DNA from: Chloroflexota bacterium
GTDB taxonomy: Bacteria > Chloroflexota > Dormibacteria > CF-121
Reading direction: 5' to 3'
Assembly (NCBI GenBank): GCA_005889395.1
Contig: VBFX01000117.1
Coordinates: 1-18,391 of the forward strand
Length of the DNA stretch: 18,391 nt
Of the stretch, positions 1 through 6,489 are shown piece by piece. Made by a program: the position numbers and the translations under genes. Numbering within the stretch: position 1 is the first letter of the stretch; each line of letters starts with the position of its first letter. The notes below the pieces were generated by a model. It was not told the DNA's origin, searched no databases, and saw only the letters and a program-made list of their open reading frames with translations.

Positions 1-151
1 GAAGCAGAATCACCGGCATGCCAGCGCTCGGGCCAGCCTCGATATAACCGACATTCAAGAGACCGGCATTGATCCGTTTCAGCGGACCAAGCGAGGTGCT
101 CGTCGACGACCCTTTCGCGGCGCCCGCCGTAGTCTGCGCGCTTGTGGCCAT
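1..151 (-). CDS. Alpha/beta hydrolase, N-terminal fragment (runs off the window edge)
   Basis: Only the first 50 residues lie in the window; the gene continues past position 1. The reading frame opens at the ATG whose complement is at 149-151 and has no stop. After a Ser/Thr/Ala-rich start it reads LKRINAGLLNVGYIEAGP and then GMPVILL, the usual first beta strands of alpha/beta-hydrolase-fold enzymes, just before the expected oxyanion-hole HG motif. A GGAAG ribosome-binding site lies a few bases upstream of the ATG. The start is 22 bp after the stop of the epoxide-hydrolase-like gene on the same strand, so the two are probably co-transcribed. The catalytic nucleophile, acid and histidine would be outside the window, so the substrate cannot be guessed; haloperoxidase-, esterase- and epoxide-hydrolase-like members all start this way. 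Confidence 0.7.
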   Translation of the reverse strand, partial: MATSAQTTAGAAKGSSTSTSLGPLKRINAGLLNVGYIEAGPSAGMPVILL

Positions 152-173
152 CGTTATCTTCCGGCTGCGCCGA

Positions 174-1403
174 TCAACGCAGTGACCGGAATGCGGCACG
201 GACCTCGGTTGTGAAGAGGGTCGGCTCCTGCCAGGCCGCGAAGTGGTTGCCCTTGCCGACTTCGTTGAAGTAGATGAGGTTGGGGTAGGCCCGCTCGGTC
301 CAACTCCGCGGCGCCTGATAGAGCTCTTGAGGAAAGACGCTCACGGCGGCCGGAACCGAGACGCCCTTGATGTCGAAGAAGCCGAGCTTGTTCTCCCAGT
401 AGAGACGACCCGAGGAAACCCCGGTGTTCGTCACCCACGTGAGCGTGATGTTGTCGAGGACCTCGTCTCGCGTGAGGTTGCCTACGGGATCGCCTTCGAA
501 GGCCCGTGCGATGTCCTCGTAGCTGCGCGAGTCGTGGTCGAGCATCCAGGCGGCGAGGGCGACGGGCGAATCGGCGAGCCCGTACAACGTCTGCGGGCGC
601 AACGCCATCTCGGTCGCGTATCCGATGCCCTTCGTATAGAGGAACTTCAGCTGCTCCCACGCGCGGCTCTCGTCAGCTGAAAGACCAGACGGCGCCGGGC
701 CGCCGGATGCGAGCGCCTTCGCAACGTCAGGTGGGGCCGTGCCGGGCATGTTGGAATGAATTCCAAGCAACTCCGGAGGGGCCTTTGCACCCATCACATC
801 CGTGATTTGCGCACCCCAATCGCCACCTTGCGCGACGAATCGTGTATATCCCAGGCGCCTCATCAGCGCGATCCAAGCATCCGCGATGTGGACAGGGTCC
901 CAGCCGGTAGCCGTCGGTTTTGCCGAAAACCCGTAGCCGGGCATCGACGGAACCACCAGATCGAAGGCGTCCTTCGGGTCGCCGCCGTGTGCGGTCGGGT
1001 CGGTGAGCGGGCCGACGACGTTCAGCATCTCGATGACCGAGCCCGGCCAGCCGTGCGTGATGATGAGCGGCATTGCGTTCTTGTGCGGCGACTTGACGTG
1101 GATGAAGTGGATGTCGAGACCGTCGATCTCGGTGATGAACTGAGGCAGCGCGTTCAGCCTCGCCTCGAACCTCCGGAAGTCGTACTCGGTGCCCCAATAG
1201 CGGACGAGCTCCTGCATCGTCCCCAGCTGCACGCCCTGCGTGTCGTCGGTGACCGTTTCCCGCTCAGGCCACCGGGTGGCAGCGAGTCGACGGCGAAGGT
1301 CGACGAGAGCCTCCTCCGGAACGTCGATACGGAAAGGCCGGATCGCGGTATCTTCGGCCACAGCGGTGGCTGCGCCAGCCTTGGTTGGGCTTGCATTCGC
1401 CAT
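174..1403 (-). CDS. Epoxide hydrolase family protein (EHN domain plus alpha/beta hydrolase)
   Basis: A 409-residue alpha/beta hydrolase with the N-terminal domain typical of microsomal-type epoxide hydrolases: about residues 21-130 match that domain (IRPFRIDVPEEALVDLRRRL, then the RYWGTEYDFRRFEARLN stretch). The oxyanion-hole HGWPGS is at 117-122. The nucleophile Asp195 sits in GGDWG, and the likely catalytic histidine is His387 in KGNHFAAW. Family members open epoxides to diols through an ester on the Asp. Many soil homologues have no tested substrate, so 'epoxide hydrolase' is a family name and not a proven activity. The length is normal for the family and no part looks missing. The start is supported by a strong GAGGAGG Shine-Dalgarno 9 nt upstream of the ATG. 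No signal peptide is visible, so it is probably cytoplasmic. It lies 22 bp upstream of another hydrolase gene on the same strand. Confidence 0.9.
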   Translation of the reverse strand: MANASPTKAGAATAVAEDTAIRPFRIDVPEEALVDLRRRLAATRWPERETVTDDTQGVQLGTMQELVRYWGTEYDFRRFEARLNALPQFITEIDGLDIHFIHVKSPHKNAMPLIITHGWPGSVIEMLNVVGPLTDPTAHGGDPKDAFDLVVPSMPGYGFSAKPTATGWDPVHIADAWIALMRRLGYTRFVAQGGDWGAQITDVMGAKAPPELLGIHSNMPGTAPPDVAKALASGGPAPSGLSADESRAWEQLKFLYTKGIGYATEMALRPQTLYGLADSPVALAAWMLDHDSRSYEDIARAFEGDPVGNLTRDEVLDNITLTWVTNTGVSSGRLYWENKLGFFDIKGVSVPAAVSVFPQELYQAPRSWTERAYPNLIYFNEVGKGNHFAAWQEPTLFTTEVRAAFRSLR

Positions 1404-1769
1404 AGTTCGCGCCCTCCTCAGGTCAACTGACGGTTGTTGCCATCAACCTCACGTTTGCGCGACCGCCAGTGCAGCCAGCCCCGAGTCAACTAGGCGACGC
1501 GCAACTACACCACATCCTGACCCCTAATTCACGGATGTCAACTCTTGAATTTATTGCGTCTATTTGTAAACAGGCCTCGGGCTGGTCTGACTGATGTATC
1601 GACCTTTTGTTGAAGCGCGAGTCATGTGGCCACCAGCGTGCTATCCGCGTCTAACGCTGCGCTCGGCACCGCACACCAAACTTGGTCCCGGCGCTGGCGC
1701 ACCGGTAGCGTCGGCCGTGCATCCATCACGAGGGAGCGGGAAGGTGGCGTCCACTGGCAACCATCTGGG
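1404..1769. other. 366-bp intergenic region with a possible regulatory repeat
   Basis: This gap lies between the stop of the hydroxy-acid oxidase gene and the start of the epoxide-hydrolase-like gene, both on the minus strand. Its proximal half is probably the control region of the epoxide-hydrolase gene and carries three GTCAACT copies, listed separately. Around 1521-1580 the DNA is clearly more AT-rich than its surroundings, as expected near a promoter. I see no convincing gene, RNA or strong terminator in the distal half (1580-1769). A short ACCAA/TTGGT palindrome near 1675 is too weak to call a terminator. Confidence 0.4.
1422..1543. repeat. Three direct copies of GTCAACT (AGTTGAC on the minus strand)
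   Basis: Identical heptamers lie at 1422-1428, 1485-1491 and 1537-1543, all in the same orientation, upstream of the epoxide-hydrolase-like gene. The copy nearest the gene ends just before its Shine-Dalgarno, and the farthest copy contains a perfect TTGACA on the minus strand. The spacings are 63 and 52 bp. Three copies of one 7-mer in about 120 bp is more than expected by chance. A set of operator half-sites is the simplest guess, but no regulator gene is adjacent. Confidence 0.35.
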
Positions 1770-3044
1770 TTAGGTAGCAGTTACGAGATCGGAAGACAGA
1801 TCCGCCGTTCGCGACACGCCGAGGAGCTTGAGGGTGCGAACGTAGTCGTCGGCGAACAGCTTCAGGAGATGGTCCACGGCTGACTCGCCTCCGGCCATCA
1901 GCGCGTAGAGATACGGACGACCGATGAATGCCGCCCGGGCCCCAAGGGCGACAGCCGCAGCTACGTCCGCGCCTGAACGAATGCCGCCGTCCAGAAACAC
2001 TTCCGCCTTGCCGCCGATCGCGTCGACCACCTCTGGCAAGAGCATCAAAGGCGTGGCGGCACGGTCCAACTGACGGCCGCCATGGTTCGAAACAGCGATC
2101 GCATCGACACCCGCTGCGGTTGCCGCTTTCGCGTCATCGAGCCGCTGAATCCCCTTCACAACCAACGAACCGCGCCATTGAGCGCGCAGCCACTCGAGAT
2201 CGGCGAATGTGACGCCAGGGTCGAACGCGTTCTTGAACAAGCTCACAAGGTCTTTGCCCGCGCCGAGGGCCTCGAATGCGAGCGGTTCGGTTGTCAGGGC
2301 GTCAAACAACCACCGCGGCTTCGCCGCCATCGCGACGAGGGTGCGCAGAGTAAGCGTGGGCGGCAACGTCAACCCGTTGTAGGAATCGCGAAGGCGCGCT
2401 CCGGCCACCGGCACGTCGACGGTGACAACCAGCGTCGTATAACTGCTCGCTTTCGCGCGATCCAGCAGTTCACGGCTGCGGCCGTGATCACGCGAAAGAT
2501 AGAGCTGGAACCAAAGCTCGGTATCAGGGGCTTCTGAGCGCAGCCGATCAACCGAGGTGGTGCCGAGTGTCGAAAGTGCGTACGGAATACCTGCGCGAGC
2601 CGCCGAGCGCGCCACCGCGGGTTCGCCTTCGGTTCGCATCATTCGCGTGAAGCCGGTGGGCGCCAATACCATCGGCAGTGCCGCCCGGCGTCCCAGAATA
2701 GTCGTCGACGGTTCGACAGAGCCGACATTGCGTAGCACGTGCGGGTGAAAGACCACACGCTGAAAAGCCTGCACCGACCGGTCCACGCTGAGTTCCTGTT
2801 CGGCGGCGCCCTCCACATAGTCGAAAACCGGCCGGGGCGTTCGACGTTTGGCCAGCCGCCGGAAGTCCGCCACCGTGAGCACCCGCTCCCAGCGCGCCGC
2901 TCTTTTCGGCATGAATGCGGGCCCCGCAAACCGTGCGACTTCCGCGACGCTGGGAAGCTGGCGTTTAATCCGGCTCCGCCGAGCTTTCGTAACAGGAGGG
3001 CGGATTTCGTTACTGCTAGGCTCGGCCTGCTGTCGCCCTTGCAT
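1770..3044 (-). CDS. FMN-dependent alpha-hydroxy acid oxidase/dehydrogenase (LldD/glycolate oxidase family)
   Basis: A 424-residue TIM-barrel flavoprotein that would oxidise a 2-hydroxy acid such as L-lactate or glycolate to the 2-keto acid using FMN. Visible family marks are TVADFRRLAKRRTPRPVFDY with VEGAAE (57-82), the FMN-contacting LAPTGF (128-132), a lysine in VVKGIQ (Lys297), the catalytic His321 with Arg324 in SNHGGRQLD, and the phosphate-binding LDGGIRSGADV and GARAAFIGRPYLY segments (351-380). The 45-residue leader resembles that of actinobacterial homologues, so the ATG at 3044 is kept. There is no Shine-Dalgarno; instead TAACGT lies 6 nt before the ATG, fitting a leaderless transcript. 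Substrate preference, and whether oxygen or a quinone/cytochrome accepts the electrons, cannot be read from sequence. No lactate permease or lldR-type regulator is next to it. Confidence 0.9.
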   Translation of the reverse strand: MQGRQQAEPSSNEIRPPVTKARRSRIKRQLPSVAEVARFAGPAFMPKRAARWERVLTVADFRRLAKRRTPRPVFDYVEGAAEQELSVDRSVQAFQRVVFHPHVLRNVGSVEPSTTILGRRAALPMVLAPTGFTRMMRTEGEPAVARSAARAGIPYALSTLGTTSVDRLRSEAPDTELWFQLYLSRDHGRSRELLDRAKASSYTTLVVTVDVPVAGARLRDSYNGLTLPPTLTLRTLVAMAAKPRWLFDALTTEPLAFEALGAGKDLVSLFKNAFDPGVTFADLEWLRAQWRGSLVVKGIQRLDDAKAATAAGVDAIAVSNHGGRQLDRAATPLMLLPEVVDAIGGKAEVFLDGGIRSGADVAAAVALGARAAFIGRPYLYALMAGGESAVDHLLKLFADDYVRTLKLLGVSRTADLSSDLVTAT

Positions 3045-3056
3045 CGCCTAACGTTA
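3045..3056 (-). promoter_or_regulatory. Possible -10 element of a leaderless promoter (TAACGT)
   Basis: On the minus strand TAACGT is followed by exactly six bases and then the ATG of the hydroxy-acid oxidase gene. That gene has no Shine-Dalgarno. The spacing would put transcription initiation at or next to the start codon. I found no good -35. The hexamer is part of the perfect palindrome TAACGTTA (3049-3056), which could instead be a protein-binding site. Confidence 0.3.
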
Positions 3057-3272
3057 CCCGAGGGCTCGCAATCTCATGCCTAGACTGCCCACGATCAGTT
3101 CATTGCGTGAGCCCGCCTATGAGATTCCACCAGACGGAGTGCGGCGACCCGTGCCCCATCTGAGTGTCGATCCCGGACCAGCCTCCCACGACAGCGCTAT
3201 CTCAACGAACAAGCTGCCCGCCTGGCCGACTAGGACTCCCTACTGCTCTCGGCGATGAAGGAAGACTGCGCC

Positions 3273-3956
3273 TTAGTGCGGACCGCGTAGGAGCAGCGCC
3301 CCCAGCACGGCGACGGCGCAGCCGATGACGATTCCGATCGTCTGCCCCCTGGTGATCTGGCCGCGCTGCGGCCGCGCTTGCATGGTGGCGAGACGCTGCT
3401 GGATCTCGTTCATCTTTTCGACGACCTGCGGATCCGCGTCCGGAGGCAGCTGGAAAATCGCTTGGCGGAGGGCGTCCGTTGATGCAACCGGGACGGATGA
3501 TCCACGCCGCCGAGCGAGGAGCGTCAGCACCACGGCGCCGCCAAACACCAGCCCAAGGCCCAGGAGGATCCAGCCGATCCATCGGGTTTGCGCCTTTTGA
3601 ACGATCGGATTCTGCAGGGTAGCGAACTGGTTTCTACCGACTGCCAGGAGCACGGGCACTCCCCGATACACGTCGACCGTTCCGGTCGCGCCGGCCAGGA
3701 GAACCTGATCCTGCTCGCTCTCCCATGGAAGGACGATCTCGCTGGGGCCGCTGGGAGCCTGGACGATGACGTGCTCCTCATCCTGCCTGTTCCTGTGAAA
3801 GTGATGGGCGGATACGCTGACCACGGTGACCGGTACCACGGCATAGCAGTTGTCCGAGGGGACGCTCGCGGCGGCGCAGGGCGTCGCCTGCTGATAGGCG
3901 GCGACCGAATTGGATGGGTCCGGCAAGAAGGACATGCCGGCCCCCAACGCGATCAA
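3273..3956 (-). CDS. Membrane protein of unknown function, DUF3592-like layout; N-terminus probably frameshifted
   Basis: From a TTG at 3956 this gives 227 residues. The open frame continues upstream without an ATG/GTG/TTG, encoding LWKVVLPGIIAALLIALGAG, clearly a first transmembrane helix, so the TTG falls inside that helix and is unlikely to be the true start. A roughly 110-residue presumably extracytoplasmic beta-rich domain with two cysteines (27 and 37) follows, then a second helix (126-148), a cytoplasmic segment with a short coiled-coil-like stretch (178-195), and a C-terminal helix (206-224). The pattern of helix, small domain, helix resembles DUF3592 proteins, but I am not sure of the family. 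The natural start appears to be the ATG at 4017 in another frame, reading MSRRANR before the helix, so one surplus C in the run at 3995-3997 is suspected. It may be co-transcribed with the upstream PHP gene. Confidence 0.6.
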   Translation of the reverse strand: MIALGAGMSFLPDPSNSVAAYQQATPCAAASVPSDNCYAVVPVTVVSVSAHHFHRNRQDEEHVIVQAPSGPSEIVLPWESEQDQVLLAGATGTVDVYRGVPVLLAVGRNQFATLQNPIVQKAQTRWIGWILLGLGLVFGGAVVLTLLARRRGSSVPVASTDALRQAIFQLPPDADPQVVEKMNEIQQRLATMQARPQRGQITRGQTIGIVIGCAVAVLGALLLRGPH

Positions 3957-4077
3957 GAGGGCGGCGATGATCCCTGGCAGAACGACTTTCCACAGGGCGG
4001 TTGGCGCGTCTACTCATGTCAGGCAACGGCGGATGGTCGCAGTTCTCGCGACCAGGCAGCTTTCCCTGGGCGAGGGC

Positions 4078-5127
4078 TCAGTGGGCGCGGCGCTGCCGGG
4101 TGGTGAGGTTGGTAGCGCTCAGCGTGTTGATGACGGTATCGGCCGCAACGCCACAGGCTGCGGCCCGTTCGCAACCGCGTATTTGCCAGTCGAGCTGCTC
4201 AGGGGCGTGAGCATCGCTGTCGATAGCGAAGCGGCACCCTGCCTCCACCGCCAGTCGGAGCAGCCGCTTGGGCGGGTCGAGGCGCTCGAGACGTGAGTTG
4301 ATCTCCACAGCGACGCCGAAGCGCCCAAAAGCCTCGAATACGGCCTCCGCGTCGAACTCCGACTCCGGCCGCCCTCTGCCGACGACGATGCGACCGGTGC
4401 AGTGGCCCAGCACCTTGGTCAACGGGCTGGCGACTGCCGTCATCATTCGTTCGGTCATCTGCTCCCGGGACATGCGAAGCTTCGAATGCACGCTCGCGAC
4501 GACGATGTCGAGACGGTCGAGCAGCCCGTCCTCCTGGTCGAGCGAGCCGTCCTCGTTGATGTCGACCTCTACACCGGTGAGGATGCGGAAGGGTGCCAGC
4601 CCGACGTTGAGCCGCTCCACTTCCTCGAGTTGCTGGCGCAACCGCTCAGCGGACAGGCCTCTGGCCACGATCTCCAGAATGCTGCTGCCGCCGTCCGACC
4701 AGTCGGAGTGCGTGTGGCAGTCGCCTCGAAGCGCCACACGCAAGGCTGCGGCGTCGTCGGCCACGGAGCCAGCTCCGGTGGATTCCAGCCGACGCAGGTA
4801 GACCGGGGCTTCGCCGCGCTGTGCTTCGGTGATCGCCAGCGCCGTCACAGCGCCGATGCCGGGCAGCTGTTGGAGCGAACCCTCACGGATCCTCCGTTCG
4901 AGCTCGTCCGCGGTAAGTGCTGAAACTAGGTCGGCCGCGCGGCGAAAGGCGCGAACGCGGTACGTCGGCTCCTGCGCCAGCTCCAAAAGGAAGGCAATGC
5001 GCCGTAGGGCGGTGACCGCCCGGGCATCGTGGGGCACAGACCATGTGTACCTGATCACACCTGCCTTGGCACCAGGCGGCGGAGTCGCTACCTCCGAGCA
5101 GGCTCGTCCGTAGCGATCAACACGCAC
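4078..5127 (-). CDS. HhH-PHP phosphoesterase-like protein with an apparent internal deletion
   Basis: The N-terminal half (about 35-115) resembles the 8-kDa helical domain of family X DNA polymerases, with helix-hairpin-helix motif LPGIGAVTA (88-96). The rest is a PHP metal-dependent phosphoesterase domain: His138/His140 in DCHTHSDWSDGG, Glu187 in TGVEVDINEDGSLDQE, His214 in ASVHSKLRM, His242 in GHCTGR, and Asp303/Asp305/His307 in DSDAHAP. Homologues have about 22 further residues between the GGSxIEEM-like and VARGLS segments, including the TDHS metal motif. Here SSILEI runs straight into VARGLSAERL, so that motif is absent and activity is doubtful. Such proteins are thought to act on DNA or nucleotide phosphates, but most are untested. 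The GTG at 5127 has a GAGG site 5 nt upstream. Homology alone would also allow the GTG at 5037 (319 residues), which fits the usual N-terminus better. Confidence 0.85.
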   Translation of the reverse strand: MRVDRYGRACSEVATPPPGAKAGVIRYTWSVPHDARAVTALRRIAFLLELAQEPTYRVRAFRRAADLVSALTADELERRIREGSLQQLPGIGAVTALAITEAQRGEAPVYLRRLESTGAGSVADDAAALRVALRGDCHTHSDWSDGGSSILEIVARGLSAERLRQQLEEVERLNVGLAPFRILTGVEVDINEDGSLDQEDGLLDRLDIVVASVHSKLRMSREQMTERMMTAVASPLTKVLGHCTGRIVVGRGRPESEFDAEAVFEAFGRFGVAVEINSRLERLDPPKRLLRLAVEAGCRFAIDSDAHAPEQLDWQIRGCERAAACGVAADTVINTLSATNLTTRQRRAH

Positions 5128-5430
5128 GCCTCGGCGGAAGAAGTGAGTCGCCGCCGTATGCGGGAGATCATGAATCCGCGCGGCAGCCCCGCTTTATGCA
5201 TGGAGGCGAATTCATTCACTCAGTGGGGTAGGAGCTTCACCCAAAGAGGTCTGCCGCGGACCCGTAAGTAGGCGGGCAGCGTTGCGTTTTCGTGAGCGGG
5301 GGAACAGATACGCAAGGGGAGCTTACGCTGGCGCGCCTCGATGGCCCGAGAAGTCGTGGCTCAGCGCGCGACCCACCCGTCTTCAGCCGAGCGATTGTGA
5401 AGTTCGTTCACCTGAAGATAGAGGAGAGAG
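5128..5430. other. 303-bp divergent intergenic region
   Basis: This separates the minus-strand PHP gene from the plus-strand collagen-like gene and must hold both promoters. I cannot identify a convincing -35/-10 pair for either. A short inverted repeat GTGAA-GTTCG-TTCAC lies at 5397-5411, just ahead of the ribosome-binding site of the collagen-like gene. I see no RNA gene and no credible small open frame. Confidence 0.3.
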
Positions 5431-6105
5431 ATGAAACTCAGACTGGCGTTCCGCTCCCGGCTCTTGCTGGGTGTACTCTGTGCCGCGCTTATCGGGCTGC
5501 TAGCGATACCGGTTTTTGCTTCGATTCCGGGACCGGGCGGGTTGATAAACGGCTGCTTCCAGAAGTCGACTGGCAAGCTCCGCGTTATCGACCCGTCCTC
5601 GTCAAGGCCGTCGCTGCGCGCATGCCACCCGGACGAGGTAGCAATTCACTGGAATCAGGTCGGACCAGCGGGGCCGGCAGGGCCGCCAGGACCCGCTGGA
5701 CCCCAAGGAGCCACAGGACCGGTTGGGCCGCAGGGGCCGGCAGGGCCGCAGGGACCGGCTGGGCCGCAGGGAGCAACCGGACCCGCAGGGCCCACTGGAC
5801 CGCAGGGACCGGCTGGACCGCAAGGGCCACCAGGACTCTCCGGCTACGAAATGGTTGAGGCGACCTTCGTTGTGCCGGCCGGCGGGTTCGTGCGCGACAC
5901 GGTGTCCTGCCCGTCGGGAAAGAAGGTACTCGGCGGCGGGGCCCAGGTCGTCGGCGAGGGAAGCGCGAACTTCCACACAGTGATCCAGGAGCTCACCGTA
6001 GGCACGGTTGGCGGAACCACGAACGTGTTCTTGGCCGCTGTTCAGAATAACGACACCAAATCCCACACCATCGGCATCTTCGCGACCTGCGCATTCACCA
6101 GCTAG
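5431..6105 (+). CDS. Secreted collagen-like protein
   Basis: 224 residues. A typical signal peptide (positively charged MKLRLAFRSR, a hydrophobic core, then VFA) should be cut after Ala30, so the protein is exported. Residues 31-77 form a small N-terminal module with Cys42 and Cys65 (GGLINGCFQKSTGKLRVID, later HPDEVAIHWNQ), seen before collagen tracts in many soil bacteria. Residues 78-140 are 21 consecutive Gly-X-Y triplets dominated by GPA and GPQ, long enough for a short triple helix. A C-terminal domain of about 84 residues with Cys160 and Cys220 follows and may trimerise or bind something. The cysteines could pair within each domain. There is no LPxTG, no C-terminal anchor and no second membrane helix, so it is probably released or loosely surface-bound. 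The start is supported by an AGAGGAGAGAG site directly upstream of the ATG. Its function is unknown. Confidence 0.88.
   Translation: MKLRLAFRSRLLLGVLCAALIGLLAIPVFASIPGPGGLINGCFQKSTGKLRVIDPSSSRPSLRACHPDEVAIHWNQVGPAGPAGPPGPAGPQGATGPVGPQGPAGPQGPAGPQGATGPAGPTGPQGPAGPQGPPGLSGYEMVEATFVVPAGGFVRDTVSCPSGKKVLGGGAQVVGEGSANFHTVIQELTVGTVGGTTNVFLAAVQNNDTKSHTIGIFATCAFTS
5662..5841 (+). repeat. Collagen-type Gly-X-Y coding repeat (20 triplets)
   Basis: A 9-bp periodicity encodes 20 uninterrupted Gly-X-Y triplets; a 21st, GYE, follows immediately. Most codons for Gly-Pro-Ala and Gly-Pro-Gln are near-identical, so the tract is internally repetitive DNA prone to slippage or recombination. All repeat changes visible here keep the frame. 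Confidence 0.85.
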
Positions 6106-6120
6106 CGGAAACGTCCTCGG

Positions 6121-6152
6121 GCAGCCGTCGGCCATGCAGAGCCGGCGGCTGC
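6121..6152. terminator. 12-bp hairpin between convergent genes, possible bidirectional terminator
   Basis: GCAGCCGTCGGC (6121-6132) pairs with GCCGGCGGCTGC (6141-6152) over all 12 positions, eleven Watson-Crick and one G-U, with the 8-nt loop catgcaga. It lies 16 bp after the stop of the collagen-like gene and 14 bp beyond the stop of the DUF5654-type gene, the expected place for a terminator serving both strands. Neither side has a clear T-tract, so classical Rho-independent action is uncertain; it may act as an RNA 3'-end stabiliser. Confidence 0.5.
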
Positions 6153-6165
6153 TCACAATCGCCGG

Positions 6166-6402
6166 TTACGCCTTGGACTCGGCCGTGCGCTCCGCCACCT
6201 TGCCAAGGTTCACCATCACGATGACCGCGATGATCGTGATGATGATGGCGTAGAGGAAGAGCGAGATAACCTGGGCACCCGAGCCAAAAATCTGCCTCAC
6301 GAGGGCCGTGATCGCGCTGTTCCAGGCGAGCGCGGCGACCACCCCAAAGGCAGCCGACGCCAGGGAAATCATGGTCTGCAAATACACCGAACGGTTGGAC
6401 AC
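6166..6402 (-). CDS. Small two-helix membrane protein, DUF5654 family
   Basis: 78 residues with two hydrophobic segments, about 9-27 and 43-64 (ISLFLYAIIITIIAVIVMV), and a charged tail. The segment AAFGVVAALAWNSAITALV is characteristic of DUF5654 proteins, small membrane proteins of unknown role found mostly in archaea and bacteria. The start is a GTG at 6402, well supported by AAAGGAGG six bases upstream. It is divergent from the DyP-type peroxidase gene, and their shared 87-bp intergenic region carries a repeated AATTTTGGA motif. I cannot assign a function; the family match rests on pattern recognition of the WNxAI core. Confidence 0.75.
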   Translation of the reverse strand: MSNRSVYLQTMISLASAAFGVVAALAWNSAITALVRQIFGSGAQVISLFLYAIIITIIAVIVMVNLGKVAERTAESKA

Positions 6403-6440
6403 GTAACGCCTCCTTTGATCGGGAAAGTTCGCTCGTCTCT

Positions 6441-6479
6441 AATTTTGGATCGTCAGGCGCCATCGACCCAAATTTTGGA
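6441..6479. promoter_or_regulatory. Two AATTTTGGA repeats 30 bp apart in a divergent promoter region
   Basis: Identical 9-bp sequences lie at 6441-6449 and 6471-6479, with start-to-start spacing of exactly 30 bp, close to three helical turns. They sit between the divergent DUF5654-type and DyP-type peroxidase genes and are conspicuously AT-rich against the local background. The second copy runs into the Shine-Dalgarno of the peroxidase gene. A regulator binding the same DNA face twice is a plausible reading. Confidence 0.4.
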
Positions 6480-6489
6480 GGGTGGGAGA

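Noticed and set aside
756..1430. Long plus-strand open frame opposite the epoxide-hydrolase gene
   Set aside because: It is a complementary-strand shadow caused by high GC; its Arg-rich translation has no recognisable domain.
1513..1541. Perfect TTGACA on the minus strand as the promoter of the epoxide-hydrolase gene
   Set aside because: At 17 bp the -10 position is AGGATG and no nearby hexamer resembles TATAAT. The TTGACA may only be part of the repeated AGTTGAC motif.
5397..5411. Inverted repeat GTGAA-GTTCG-TTCAC before the collagen-like gene
   Set aside because: Five base pairs are too few to separate from chance, and there is no second copy.
5662..5841. CRISPR-like or satellite array
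   Set aside because: The periodicity is 9 bp and wholly explained by Gly-X-Y codons inside a gene.
5292..5858. Open frame on the plus strand overlapping the start of the collagen-like gene
   Set aside because: It is the same Gly-X-Y DNA read in another frame, giving low-complexity GRRxGRTG-type sequence. The collagen frame has the signal peptide and ribosome-binding site.
6415..6489. 25-residue N-terminal extension of the DyP peroxidase from the upstream ATG
   Set aside because: It has no Shine-Dalgarno, contains the repeated regulatory motif, and the ATG at 6490 follows a GGAGGGTGGGAGA site.
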